The notes under the pieces are model-generated. The model was not told the DNA's origin. It saw only the letters and a list, made by a program, of their open reading frames with translations, and did no database searches. A DNA stretch of 64,000 nt from Chaetorhynchus papuensis (lineage: Eukaryota > Chordata > Aves > Passeriformes > Rhipiduridae), in the NCBI GenBank assembly GCA_013396525.1, contig VWYX01000737.1:29601-93600 (forward strand). The letters are read 5' to 3'. A program made the translations under genes and the position numbers. Below are positions 11,001-24,500 of this stretch, one piece after another. How positions within the stretch are numbered: the stretch's first letter is position 1; each line of letters opens with the position of its first letter.

Positions 11001-12309
11001 TGTCTAGTTTCAACAAATCCTGGCAACCTGCTGAGGCATATTTTTCTTGGTACAACATTGAACAGTAGCAGTTTAATTTCAGGACATTTTTTCCCCCTCA
11101 GCAAGCAAGCACAGACAATAGGAGAATGGTTTGTTTTTTTGGGAAATAGTGAATGAACTTTGTATTCTTATTACATGAAGCTCTCCCAGCTCCTGTTGGG
11201 GAACTCTGCTGCCAAGCCCATATCAGTCATTTCTGAGGATGGGTGTGGATGGAAGAATTTCTGGCTTCAGTGCGCTGCAGAGAATGGCAAGAGGAGTGAC
11301 TGCCCACTCTGAACAGCAAATCAGCAATGAGCAGTGGGCATGTAATGTAAATAACTAAGTGTGGGAAAACTTACCAACCAATGAGTCCTACCCACCACCT
11401 AGGAAAACTTAAAAGCACAGGAAACTGGACTTATTCCAACAATATTGTGTCAATGAGTAGGAGAATACTGGGGGAATTCCACACTTGACAGGGAAAATAC
11501 ACAGCTGTTGAATCACTCATGACATGCAGCAAATGTACTGCTATATGATAAAGGGAGGTATTTCCCCGCGCTGTAAGCTGATGCTCCACAGGAAACCCTT
11601 TCATGTGACTCAACAACCTCAGGTGCTGGAAGCAGAGGAAATGTGTCAGATAATGCAGACATACCTGCTAAAATCACTGCTCTCATCAAGGCTGCATCAG
11701 ATAAACAACATAACAACAAAACAACAGAGGGAGGGAAGGAGGGTTGGGGATGGACACCCGTGCTGTGCTGCTTTGCCCCTCTAACAGTTTGCTCTGTCCC
11801 TCAGGAGAGTCACTTGCAGAGCTGTGTGCATGAGTGTGACAGCAGTACATGATATTCTACCAGAGTTCTTACATGATGCTTCAGAGGAAGAGGAATCATG
11901 GCCACATCTTGTATTGACGGTACATCATGCTGCTGAGGGTGGGGAAAAAAACCAAATTTCAGAACTCTTACCTGATTTTCTGAAATACATTAATATATCG
12001 TTACCAAAGTAATTATTAGATCCTTTGTTAAAATGCTGCTGTAGCACATAGCACTGAGTCGTGTGGAGGCAGTGACTTTTTGAGGAACAGCCTTAGAAGT
12101 GTGGATTGAGCAAAACCAGTTCACAGCCGGTTTAAAATGCCATATACAGTCCTCTCATTTGGCTTTTCCTAGCATTTAGAGGAAGCAACATGTAATGACC
12201 TAACAAAATGAAGAAAAAATTTAACCACAAACTGCAAAGGGCAAACCAAGATAAACAAAAATCCCTACCCCATGAAAAGAAAGGTACATGTACTGCACAT
12301 GCCCCATCT
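8076..12309. other. Intergenic, CCDC122 to CR1 copy
   Basis: About 4.2 kb of AT-rich DNA with no open frame that resembles a protein, no RNA gene, and no recognisable recent repeat. The frames at 9944-10156 and 11431-12012 overlap on both strands without codon bias or similarity and look like chance. Confidence 0.65.
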
Positions 12310-13146
12310 GGATGAAAGAGGGCCATCCCAGAAGGACCTGGACAAGCTCAAGCAGTGGGCTCATGGCAACCTCATGAGGCTTGAGACCAGGTGCAAGGTG
12401 CTGCACCTGAGTTGGGGCAACCCCTGGTATCAACCCAGGCTGTGGGATGAACAGATCGAGAGCAGCCCTGCTGAGAAGGACTTGGGAATGCTGCTGGATG
12501 AGAGACTGACTATGACCAAGCAAAGTGCGCTCACAGCCCAGAGAGCCAAACATGTCCTGGGCTGCAGCAAAAGCAGCGTGGGCAGCAGGGCAAGGGAGGG
12601 GATTCTGCCCCTCTGCTCCTCTCTGGTGAGACCCCACCTGCAGTGCTGTGTCCTGCTCTGGGGCCCCCAGCATAAGAAGGATGTGGATCTGCTGCAGCAG
12701 GTGCAAAGGAGGCCATGAAGATCATCAGTGTTGGAGTACTGCTTCTGAGGATAAGCTGAGAGAGTTGAGCTTGTTCATCCCGGAGAAGAGAAGACTCTGG
12801 GGAAACCTTACAGCACCTTCCAGGTACCTAAAGGGAGCTACAGGAGAGCTGGAGAAGGAATTTTTACAAGGGCATATAGGACAAAGGGGTAATGGCTTTA
12901 AACTAAAAGAGCACTAATTTCGATTAGATATAAGGAAGAAGCCTTCTACAATGAGGGTGGTGAGGCGCTTGCACAGGTTGCCCACAGAGGTAGTGAATGC
13001 CCCATCTCTGAAATCTTTCAAGGACAGGTTGGACTGGGCTTTGAGCAACCTGATCTAGTTGAAGATGTCCCTGCTCATTCCAGGGGGTGTTGAACTGGAT
13101 GGCCTTTAAAAATCCCTTCTAAGCCAAACCATTTTATGCTTCTGTG
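12310..13146 (+). repeat. CR1 LINE, about 0.84 kb, sense, with decayed reverse-transcriptase C-terminus
   Basis: The reading frame up to 12718 keeps the typical CR1 sequence order: DLDKL-QWA, CKVLHL, ESSPAEKDLG, ILPL-SSLVRPHLQ, and LLWGPQHKKDVDLLQQVQRR. The frame then breaks at a TGA, but the downstream DNA continues the element (GNGFKLKE and VVRHWNRLP-like region with frameshifts) to a 3' end resembling attctatgattctgtg near 13146. This is a 5'-truncated, inactive copy. It holds the longest repeat-derived frame between CCDC122 and the next CpG island, and should not be taken for a gene. Confidence 0.92.
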
Positions 13147-13357
13147 AAAGCAAACAGAAGAGACAGCTTTACCATGTCACTAAATATAATTCTTTTTGAA
13201 AATGGTTGCTACAATAACGAGCAAAAGACAATGCTCCGTGTTGAATAGAGATTTATCCTGCTAGGAAATCACATGAGTTCTTTCTACCTTTTTTAGTAGC
13301 TTTTTAATTTAAAATAGTTCAATATTTGTACAGAATTCAGTAAAATTGTCTCTAAAT

Positions 13358-13372
13358 NNNNNNNNNNNNNNN
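13358..13372. other. Assembly gap (15 N)
   Basis: A run of 15 undetermined bases flanked by AT-rich sequence. Its true length is unknown. It sits about 90 bases upstream of a CpG-dense islet. Confidence 0.99.
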
Positions 13373-13444
13373 TATTATAAATAAAATATACCATATATTC
13401 AGTACTTATTGACTGTCACATAAAAGCTTCGATGTTCTTCTGTC

Positions 13445-13605
13445 ATCTACACGTTGTATTAGTTAACGCAACCTATCCCTTGCCGTGATTCCAGCAAGGT
13501 TGCGCAGGGCTTTTCTGGAGTGGAACAAGCACCGGCATTTGAAACGCAGTTGATGCTTCCCCCGACCGGCACGGAGGTCCAATAGTTCCCTCTAGTGGTG
13601 AAATG
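13445..13605. promoter_or_regulatory. CpG-dense islet with a CTCF-like core
   Basis: Eight or more CpGs fall within about 130 bases, whereas the surrounding kilobases have almost none. At its right edge ccctctagtgg (13588-13598) is, on the - strand, CCACTAGAGGG, close to the CTCF core CCASYAGRKGGC. The following base is A rather than the expected C. A binding site or small unmethylated element is an inference from motif and base composition only. Confidence 0.4.
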
Positions 13606-16600
13606 TCTTCTTACATGGTAAAGGTTTCCTCTTTCGTTTTTGAAGGTCAGTCCTTACAGTGAGAAGAGCTAACATTTCTACAGAACACCATGTATAATCC
13701 TAAGTGCTATTTTATTTCTAAAAGTGCAGGATGAAAAGGAGATGCTACGTACTCCAACTTTTGCAGCAACTGGAGGATTCAATGTATTTATTCTTAATTT
13801 TTGATCTGCTTTTTAAAGAGGATGAATTTGGCAAATTTTCTCAGACCTTCTGTTTTAATCTCAGTTATAATGCAAAGTCCCCTACAAACAGAAGGAATGA
13901 ACATTCTTTCTTATAAAGTAATTAAAAATATTTGATTTTGTCAGCTAAAAGCAGTCTGCTACAAATTTTTCCTTAGGTCACTATCTTCTTAGTAAGAATT
14001 ATTCTGTTTACGATCCTTGTCTTCCCACTCTTTGATGAAGAATATATTTCAGAATTATTAGATCATATTCACAGCTGACTAAAACTGATGATAGCTGTTA
14101 GTTACAGATTTACAACATATTATGAAAACCTGTGTTTTCGGGCTTCTTAAATAACTGTGCCTGGGCTGAATCTTTTGGCCTCAAGCTGCAGTTCTGTCTC
14201 AAGGTCAATGTTCTGGAAAGCTGAAACATAAGGTATGAATGTCAGTGCTTGAGGCTCCCAGTATACTTGACAAGAGAAAGGCATCCTTCAGCTGATTCAG
14301 CTCTTGCTTGCCTTATGCCAGAGTCTGTCTCTTCCCAGTCACTTCAAGGGAATCCAAGTGCAACTACCCTTAAATTAAAAGACTCAATTAAATACCTGTT
14401 TTGTGTGATATAAGCCCAGAAACAGCACAGTCAGTCTGTTGTTTACATGTATTTAAAGGTTTGTTTTATGGCTGCATGCTGTGGAGCAAATGACTCAGCT
14501 TTGGCAGGGGATTTTAAGGGGAGAGGCAGGACAGTTTCAGGATAACCATCATGTAATGACTGACTTTTAGAATTTTTCTCTTTTTGAATATTGGCACAGA
14601 ATTCTAATCTATCGAATCCTAACTTTATAACATTCCTATAAAATTTACACCAGTAGACCAGTGGCCTTCTCAACCCCCTTGGATAAAAGCTATCTGAGGC
14701 TCGTGGTTAAAATTTTATCCTCAGGCTTTGTCATATCTGTCATATTTACTAAAGGATTGGAATGCCCTGCCTCAGATGCAGTGCTAATACATTATCTGCC
14801 TTTTGTGCATCTCTACTAAAATTTTTACCATCTCTCAAATTATGTGTTCATATTGTTGCTAAGCTAAGGCTTCTTTAATTGCTAATGCATTTGTTTTGGG
14901 TTAACTTATGCAGTTGGGAAAGCAAGCAAGTATTTTTGCAGAGGAGAGCTTGGGTATCCCAAGTTTTTTCCCAGCTGCCTCTGATGGTTCTTCCTTTATA
15001 GCCATGGAAGGGGAGAAACACTTGCAGGGGATGCTTCATCTGAACTGCTTTATGTAGTTGCTTTAAGATGACAGGAATTGTGCCCTAAAAAGTCCCATTT
15101 CTTTCAGTTGACTGTAAAGGGAGTGAAGTGTCGCTAGCTCAGATGTATATTTTTATATTCTAATGACTAAAGTAAGGTAAGATGTATCCAAGACCTAAAT
15201 TCTTAAGCCACCACAGCCAGAAGATCACTATTGGTAAAGGTTCTTTATTGTCTTATTGCTGGCCACATATTTTCCTTTACATTTTTCTAGCGTACCCAAT
15301 TAATATCCTGGGCTGCAATCTTCTCATTTCTATGTTACATTTAATAATGTAACAATTCGATATTGTCATGTTTTCCTGTATGTTACACTGGGGAGCAGCG
15401 GGAGGCTGCCTTTAACAGCTGTTTCCATTTGCAGTGAACCAGAGTAGGCTTTTAGCTAAAGGTTTTCACTTTCAGGTGGAGTACTCTGCTTTTTAGCAAC
15501 TTTTTAGCTCCTTTCATAGAACTCCCTCATTCCTTTGACTCTTTTCTATCTGCTTTTCCCCAGACTCACAGTTTTCATAAGCTATGGAAAATTAGCCATT
15601 TTGCCACGTCAGCTAATGTTCAGGGGAATCACCTTGCCTGTCTTGGACACCTGTTTAGAATTTAGTAACTCACATCGTGGTGGTACCTTGCTCTTTGCAT
15701 TGACTACGGAGGGGATCTGGATGGGCAGAAATCTACCTCTTGGATAACTAGCATGAGGTGAGACAAAACTTCCTAGGGCTCTAAGATGGGTGGCATGTTA
15801 CCTTCTAGCACATTGCTTCTGTTGCCTGAAGAAGGAGTCCAGGGCAAATAGTTCTAAACTCATGGTAGATGATGAAAATTACATGACATAAATCCCATCT
15901 ATTATCTCCCGTTATCCCTGACTGACTCCAGGCCAGGAATTAATACAGCTCTATCCATCCTAGTGAGACCATAATTGAGTTACTCTGCACTGAGAGCAAT
16001 AATACTTTCTGTGCTAAAGGATCGCAAGGAATAATTTTAGAAACTGTAATAAGTTGTGTGACCTCCATGCTACATTTCTGAAATTGAATTCTCCCATGGC
16101 AAGACAATCGCTCCCCCGCAGTCTGCCTCTCACTGCAGACAAGTCATAAGAAATAATTCAGCTATGGTTTCATGGTCTATAAAGAATTTCCCTCCTTCCC
16201 ACTCTGCTGTATTCTCTTCTTGTCTTTTATGTTTTAACACATTTCACAATTAGTTTCTGAATTATCAGCATATACAGACTAGCTAGTGGTGTCTTTGTAG
16301 TACTACCACTGCTTCATTCACTACTTCACCTCTTGCCCTCAACAAATTTTATCTAAAGGTCTTTAGCATTCCAGTCATGTGAACTGCCTCACCAGTTGTT
16401 AACAATACATGCAGCAGTGAAAATTTCCAGAGTCTTCTTTGCCACCTAAACTTTTAAAATTGGTACCTGATGACCAGAAAAACTTTGAGCAGTTCCTTGA
16501 CAACGAGGATGAGGTTGTAAACAAAGTAATAAACTTTGACAAGGATAGCAGGGGAATGTGACTGGGAGACAGACACAGGATGCAATGAGTAGAAGTGATA

Positions 16601-19600
16601 GAAACTGAGGAGAGGAAAACAGTAGTACATAGGCCTGTGTCCATTTTATACTACAGAGCCTGTAGTGGAACATGAGGTTCCTAAGTCTGAAAAATCCTCA
16701 ATGGTCAGCAGATAAGCCTGTCTTGCTCCAGCTGCTGGAGAATAGTCTGTGTTACTGTCAGTGTCTGTTGACTCGTGTGACAGGGACCTGTGTAAAAGAT
16801 CTGAAGGACTGATCCTGTTGTTGAGTCCATTGAGTGTCAGAAGAATCTCACAAGGTTACTTTTTTTTTTAAACTAGCTCTTTGAACTAAGCTATTTGTTT
16901 GATGCTCAGTTTTCCATGGAACTTCTTTCTTTTCTTCATGGCATCTCCAATGCTTCCTCACAGGGTGCAGTAGCTGCTTAAGTTTTTTAAGGCAGTAAGT
17001 ATAGCAGCTGGAGAGGTAGCACCTAGATCCCATTGCAGCTCAACACTGCAGCTACTCCTTCACTTTGTGACCTAATGGCTTGAGTGTATTCAGCACCATG
17101 AGACCCCATATTTTGCTGTCTTCTGCACTAGAAATGTCCTGAAATTCCCAAGTGAAAGAGAGTTTTCTTACTAATGTTCTATGTTATGCTGCAGGCTCTG
17201 TATGGTATTCTGTTATTCTGCAGTGGTGTATGGCAGTTCCTACACCTCCAATACCCTTGACATCTGGTTTTACATGCATTTGAGGATTTGAGTTTTGGTG
17301 AGCTACCCATAATACCAGCAGAGTTCTATGGCTGAACTTGGGATCCTACGCAGAGTGAGGTTTCTCACAGAAGCGTGTGGAGGGGAAAGTTATCCCAGTG
17401 TAGTTGATGTAATTCCCTGGTCTGTTTCCGAGGGAAGCTGTGTGCAGGAAAGATTTTATTTTCTAGACAGGAAAAAAATATTTTTCAACGGGTTGTTTGC
17501 ATTACTGTACACAACCCCTCCCTGAATAGCTGGAAAATGTTATTTCTATAGCCATATGCATTTTAATGAACTTCTCCTTTATAATTATTCAATTATTCAT
17601 TCTGCTGCTCAAGAAAACCAGCGTAACAATGATTTAACACAGCACTTCAGCAATTAGCACTCACAAAACAACAAAGAAACACCTCACTACTCAAAAGGGG
17701 ATCAAAGTGTGAAATCACAAGTAACTCATTACAAAAGTAAATCATTACAATAACACCACTTCAGTTCTTAATAGCAATCACAGTCTTTTGGTGGATTTGA
17801 CTCCTTTCCTTCAGTACCTAAAAAGAAGCCACAGAGGATGCTTATTCCATTTTAAGAAATGTAGTAATTAAGAATTTCAAAGCTTTTTTTTGGTTTTCTG
17901 TTGAAAAGTAGGATCTAATAGGTCAGCTGCTGAATCACTGCAGCTTTTGTATAGTCTAAACCCTCTCACTTCAGTAAGTCTGGATTTGAAAACGGAACCA
18001 TACGTTAGCAGTTACACCTGTAGCAGTTACACCTGTAGGGTGTTTATCTGTCACTTTGAAAACTTAATCACTTTGCCTTCATATCGCCTAGGCAGCTGCA
18101 GATGGCTTTCTTTCCATTTGAATGGCTTTGCAATGTTTGGCTTCTTTCGTAAGTACTTCCTTGCTTACTTTATTTTTTTTTGTCTTAATGTTACATTTTA
18201 TTACTAGATGACGTTTCAAGGGATTTTGGCTACTTTTTAGGTTATGGGCACCAGAGACATTCCTAACCACGCTTTGTTTAGACCTTCGAGAGTGCTAATT
18301 TTCTCCTACAAAGGGAGTGTTGAACTTTCGTTAGTGTCGTTCCCAAATGCTTTAATTTCCTGATACCATTTAGTGCAATTTTGTTTGCTTTTAATACTTG
18401 CGTGTGGAAAATAATGTACATTGGGAAACAAACAACACAAAAGCTGTCATAAAAGCATAAAAGAGCAGCTGATCAGAGAAACAGCAATGCAACACTGTTT
18501 TTAGAAGCAATGGAACACAAAAAGATCTGACATATTGTTATGCTAACATTTTTAATTAATGATATATAGAAGGTCAAGTATAAATGAGAAAGAGAAGATC
18601 TGCTAATAGAAAACATGTGCCAGTATATTAAAATAGAAGTTTAGATATGTGCAATAGAAAAGCAGAGAATTCTGATTAAATGTTTGATTGGAAATACCCT
18701 TCTTGAGGGTTTTTTTCTCTCCCGAATGGAAAATGAGGCATACTTGTGAGGGATAACAAAAGGAAAGCTTTGGCTGTTGAGACCAAATTATCAGTGTGAA
18801 ATACGTGTCAACTTTATTTCTTCCTCATTCATTTACAGCAATTGTCTTTGGGGCGTAGTTGAGGACAAGTTTGTTTAACCTGTTACTTTGAATCGCTAGC
18901 CAAGTGGGAGTACTCTTTCAGTGGGGATTTAGCAGTCATGAAAGCGAATGGTCTGTTTCACAGCCATTAAACCTCTTACTTTTGCAGATGTGCCTAGCAG
19001 ACTCCAGCTGGGAACGATGTTCCTCAGCAGATACACTGCTAGTGTAGTTCTTTAGTGCTGGGCTTCCAAGTAATTTGTCTCCCACCACAGCCTGAGCTTG
19101 ATGTTGTGTCAGACCCCTCGCCAGCACGGCAAAGAGACTTTCCGTAGTGGAATGGGCAGCCAGGCAGGAGACCACCTGCCTGTCCTCAGGTAAGTGTCTT
19201 GGTGAAATTAAATGCTCTGAGAAAGCAGGATTGCCCTGCAGTGGTGTCCTTCACTAGAGTTCTTTTGGCGGCATTGGAGATGCCACAGCAAAGTCTTTCC
19301 TCCTGTGTTTTGGGACAGAGGTGGTGACATTCAGAAAAGTCAAGGCAGATAGCTGCTTTTGAATTTCAAATTACCTTTTCTGTTGAGGTACTCCACAGAT
19401 GGTTCTGCCAGCACTTCCCTTGACAATCTCCTATATTTAGAAATATACAGCTCCATGAAAAAGGAAAGAGTAGAACTTGGCCTGCTAGAGGGTGATTTTT
19501 TCCATGTGATATAATTAAGCAGATCCACATGGACAGTAAAATTCCTTTTTAGGCACCTGTGGCATTATACTCCTTCCACTCAATAAACATTTTGCTTGTT

Positions 19601-21418
19601 TTACTGCGTGTTAAATGGCTGATCTGTAATGAGTCATTTTCTTTCATTTTAATGAAAACCAGGAAGAATTCTTAAAAACCACAGAGAATTTAGCAACTTT
19701 GCTCAAAAGTGAAATGCAGTCAGAATCTCCGATATTGTACCTCCCCTAAAGCAGTATAATCAGTCATTTACTGTCCCAGAGCCTGTAAAATATGGCAGAG
19801 ACATTACAGAAGACAAAGCCACAATTGTTACTGCAAAATTACTAAGATTTGTAGTGAGTAATCTCTGGAGAAGAAGAAAATGTGAAAGTTGAAGTCTTAC
19901 ATAGTATAAAGACTATAATCTGGTGCCATTTTTTAAACTGGAACCGTTTGATGTAACAGCTCTCAAACTTTTCCACTGTTTCCAGCATGCTCCTGAATTC
20001 TCTTCCAGTTTCAGCTGCAGTCTTATTCCTGCTCCTGGTTGCGAATCCTGCTTTTGCAATGCAACTTCTGTCGCACTCACATCCTTTACTGAGCTCTAAT
20101 CCCGTGTTTATGAGCCACTGTAGTTTTCATCCAGGGTATTATTTCTCTATATAGTAGCCTGTTCTGCTTTCCTTCATTTGTAACTATCACCAAGCTTTTT
20201 AAGAAAGCTGAAAAAATGCATTAGAAATGACAACGCTCATGTAAAATCACTGTCACTTGACACTGCAGGAAGTACAAACCACATCTTTTGGTCTGCATGC
20301 CAAGTCCAAGCTGCCTCACAGCATTCTGCAGCAAATTTGGTCAGCACAGTCGAGGAAAAGGGATTGTCTGCACTGAAGTGATTGCTGTTTCGACTTCCTT
20401 TGTTATCGTTCCCATATCTGTAGCTCTTTGACAGGGCAAAGCACTGCTGAGAGAGAAGTGTGAAGTGGCTGTCAGCTGATGGCCCAGCATCAAAACAGAC
20501 CAATTAGCAACGTCCCCATCTGCTGCCTAGGCTCATGCTTGTTCCCTGCCTGATCCTGGAGCCAGGAACCGAGCTGGAAGCTGTGGCCTTCATGCACAGC
20601 AGCAAGTGGCCAATTTCTCCAGTACTACACATTGTCCAAAGAACTTCTTACAGGAGCTAGAGAGTGGAAGTATTACCAGCACCTTTCTTACAGGAGCTGG
20701 GCCTTTTCTCTTACACCTTACTTGAACAAAAGGTCACCACAGACAAGCTGGGGACCATTTAAGACAGCAGGTTGGAGTTGGTGGCAAAAAGAGAGCTTCT
20801 ACCCTTGCACATCCGTACTGGGACAGAAACTGCCCTGTGTGGTGGAAGGAATCAATGTGCTGAATATCCTCTTCATTAGGTTAAAATCTTACACTAATAT
20901 GGGACTGATGAAAAATGGAAAGGGAGACTAATGAAAGCCTTGTCCTGTATCTAGCAGGATACCAAATCCTTAGAACTTCAGATTTGTGATACCAGGCCAT
21001 CAACTACTGGGTAAACTAAACTGAGAAAATGTTTGCACACACTGACATGAAAACAGAGTCTGCTAGACTGGCTTTCCCTGCTAATCACAAAATGTATACC
21101 AGTTTTATTGTCATAAGCTTCTTTGAGGCCCCCAGCTACCCACTTATATAAGTCATGATTATACATGTGGCAATAGGGTTCTTGTGTTTTGTGATTTTGC
21201 ATTTCAGAAGGGCTGTCTGAAAGGCTTCGCACAGCAACTCCAGTGTTCCCAGTCCTTTCCAGTACAACTCCAAATGGAGTTGCATTGCCTGAATTTCCTG
21301 TATGTGTCTGTTGCCAAAACTCCTACTCCTGAGGACTACATCAAAATCTTACCTTGGGGTCCAGGAGTGGAGATGGGACTCTGCAGTGAGAGCTGTCTGA
21401 CTATCTTTGCACTTCTGA
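13606..21418. other. Intergenic, no gene recognised
   Basis: Nearly 8 kb of CpG-poor DNA. Open frames are all under 90 codons and lack family resemblance. I note a perfect 15-base tandem duplication (agcagttacacctgt) at 18007-18021 and 18022-18036. A related pair of ttcttacaggagct copies occurs near 20644 and 20685. No tRNA, LTR or CR1 copy was recognised. Confidence 0.65.
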
Positions 21419-21545
21419 TTCTCAGCTGGTTAGAGTATGGTGCTAAAGTGCCAAGGTTGTGGGTTTGATTCCCATATGAGTCATTCACTTAGGAGTTGGA
21501 CTTGATGGTCCTTGAGGGTCCCTTCCAACTCAGAATATTCTGTGA
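21419..21545 (+). mobile_element. tRNA-Ile-derived SINE with CR1 3' tail (TguSINE1-like)
   Basis: The left half reads as a decayed tRNA-Ile: ctcagctggttagag (A-box region), ggtgct, a shortened anticodon loop, ccaaggt, then a B box ggtttgattcc at 21462-21472 that differs from GGTTCGANTCC by one C-to-T change. The right half, from about 21483, is the 3' end of CR1: gagttggacttgatggtcct, then ccttccaactcagaatattctgtg. This chimera is what I remember of TguSINE1, a songbird SINE mobilised by CR1 reverse transcriptase. The anticodon-arm deletion and B-box change show an old copy. It is not a functional tRNA gene, because no acceptor stem can form. Confidence 0.86.
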
Positions 21546-24500
21546 AAACTACATCTGCATCAAGATATGCTTTCCAACTTCTTATATTTTTAAAATCTAA
21601 AATCACTCCATGAGGCACAGATAAACATGATCTTCATTGATAGGAGATAAAGCTGAAGCCCAAGAAGTTGTAACTTGCTCTGATGTGTGTTCCATTTGTA
21701 GCAATAAAAGCCCTGATAACCTGCATTCCCATCCTTTCCTGTTTGTCTGTTTCTTATTTTACAACAAGTCAAACTGAAGGAGAGCACCTTCATGTGGATT
21801 TGCATCTGTTGCGGTTGCGTGTATCTAAGAACTTTTGTTCATGCTTTTCCCTCCCAAGGAGCACTAACAGCCACTCTGCTTTTTTGTGAAGCACTTGACA
21901 TAATTGTATATTTTTGCAACTGTTTCCCCTTTGCCAAATACTGTGATTGCGCTAGTCTGTTTTTCTTAGGAAATCAGACTGAAATATCTCTATAGCCAAT
22001 TTTGCTTTTTCAAGCAAATTATCCAGAAACATTAGCAGCATCAATAAAAAATTATATCTGTGGCAGTTCCTTTATGCAGCGAGTCCAGTTTGACCCCAGA
22101 GGAGATGCCAAGACTGCTTAGTGTGCTTAATAGTAGAACGCTTCACAGTTCATGTGGTTTTCTGAGGCACAAGCCAGAGAGTCAAATCTTGCTCCTGGTG
22201 TCAATCAGGAAAAGTACTGAACTGTAAGAAGGAAACTGACCCATAACATCTTTGTCTGTCTGTGTACTTCTTCTGTCAGGGCTGTTTACATTTTCTGCTT
22301 TGTTTAAGAGTAGGAACTGGAGTGGGCGGAAGCAAAAAAATATAATGATGGGCTGTTCTTTTTCTAACAGAAAACTAATTGGGAGGGATTGGAGAAGCTC
22401 TCTTCTCTCTGAGGAGCCTCATCCCTGATTTGTCCTCTGGGATGGCTGCATCTGGTTCAGCTTAGCTGTATCCGTCTTCAGTATCGACCTTTAATCCAGT
22501 TTCACATGTCTGCTGGAATCATGCCTTTTCTCCCTTACTTGCATCTTGCAGTTTTTCTTTCTCCTACTATTCTTATTTCATTTTAGGCTTGTTTGCTTTA
22601 TGGATACTCCTGTAAACCATTCCAAGATCCAAGAAGTATGCTAGCTACAGTCGTGTTGGCTTGATTTCTTTGGTGTTTTAATGCTACTTGCAGTAGCTAT
22701 AGTGCACAACCAAACCGTGTCACTTATCAAAAGCAAAAGAGAGCCAGCAGATGGCACCATTTATTACATTATAGAAGATTCACAACCAAAGCATGGAGGG
22801 TTTCCCCCCCTTAAACCTGGCTGTCAGTAAAACATAAATCAACCCTCCATTTTTAGAGATGTTACTTACAAGCTCAGTAGAGACCTCACTTTATATCCCT
22901 TCCCAGAGCTTCCTGGGAAGGACTCGGTGGCAATGCCTTAAATGGAAAAACATTTTAGAAACAATAATGGAACTAGAGGTCAATAGGATACAGCCCAGGG
23001 GAGCTTTCTTCTGTTTTGCTCTTAAAACACACCCCGTTGCTGCTTTACTTTCTTCATTCTATTAAATAACAGATTTACTTTGAGGCGTATCTCCAAACCC
23101 AATAACTTCGGAAAAGAATCAGGCAATGGTCAATTACAAACATGGTTTGGCTCTTCTGTAATAATGAACAGTTGTGTTTTATTACAACATATAGCAGCTG
23201 TTATCTAGGGCTCTCAGAGTGCTTCAGAACATTAATGAAGAGTGCCTTACCACACCTCTGCCAGATAGGGAATAGTAATTCCCCAGGAGTCCCATTGACC
23301 TCGGTGGCGGCTTGCATGGTCCTATGTCTCTGAGAAAGACATACTCATGTGAGTAAAGAATACAGAACCAGGAGTAAACAGTGCAATATATTTTATGCCA
23401 TTTCAAGTATTTATTTTTCCCAAAAGAAAAAAAAAAAGAAAGAAAGAGAAAAGGAAGGAGTTTTGCCTTTCAGGAGTTAGCCTCTGCAGCATTTTTGGTG
23501 GGGGATCAGACTGCCTGCTTGAAGGTTAGCTCCAAGTTTTCAATTGATAGTGCATGCACTTTGTGTGCTTCAAAGACAGATTTAGTGACTTCAGCATCAT
23601 TTACTATTAAAGGTTAAAAGCAGTTGCTCTTTCTAATCTCCTGCTGCACAGCCAATGTAATTTTAATACTGTGTGCTGTAGAAAAGGAAAGAAGTGCAAT
23701 GCTGAAACATTTAAAAGGATATGTTTTTCCATCTTTATTTTAAGTTATGAAAACTGGCTGCAAAAAGCTACTAAGTGTTTCCAGTCAATGATAGTTTCCT
23801 GGCATCAAAAGATTCAGAAAATGAAATGAAATATCCAGCAGGAAAAAAAACCCCTACACACCAAAAGGAGAAGACAAAGGAAAAGAGAACAACTTGGATT
23901 TTCTATATTTATCTCTGTGTTATGTGTATCCGCTTCACTGGGTTGTCAATTTTAATTGGACTGCAACCTACTGTAGCTGGGTTCACACTGGTTCAATTAA
24001 AAAATCCTGTTGCTACTTTTTTTCCATATTACTCATAACTAGGAGTATTGTAGGAGTAATAATGTTAACCCCAGTGTCCTGGCAGAATGCCAGCTTAGGT
24101 AATTATATTCCGCCTGTGGAAATTTCAGTTGCCAATTCAGCTGAATACATTTAGTCTCTATTTTCCATTCCTGATCATCACATTACATAGTACTGCTGTC
24201 TATTGCTAGGGAGCCACCCTACCTGTGGCTGCTTTAAGTGATGGCTGAACTAAAGAAAGAATCAGAATCTCTTCTCCTAGTAAAAATCTAGACTATTTAC
24301 AACAACAAAGTGCAATATTGGGGTGAGAGTTGCTTGAGTTAAGGATTATTTGATGGAAGTATGCATGGAAAATGTGGATGGACTGTATAGATAGCTAATG
24401 GCTTGTAGAAACTTTGCATAGTGATGTGTTTATGACAAAGAACAGTAGAAGGATTTTATAGCCTCATTTAGGGAGGTCTTCACGAACAAGGTAGGTCAGG

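Noticed and set aside
12272..12718. 148-codon frame that looks like a gene
   Set aside because: It is the C-terminal part of a CR1 reverse transcriptase within a truncated LINE.
21419..21490. Possible tRNA-Ile gene
   Set aside because: The anticodon arm is deleted, the acceptor stem cannot pair, and a CR1 3' tail follows directly; it is a SINE head.
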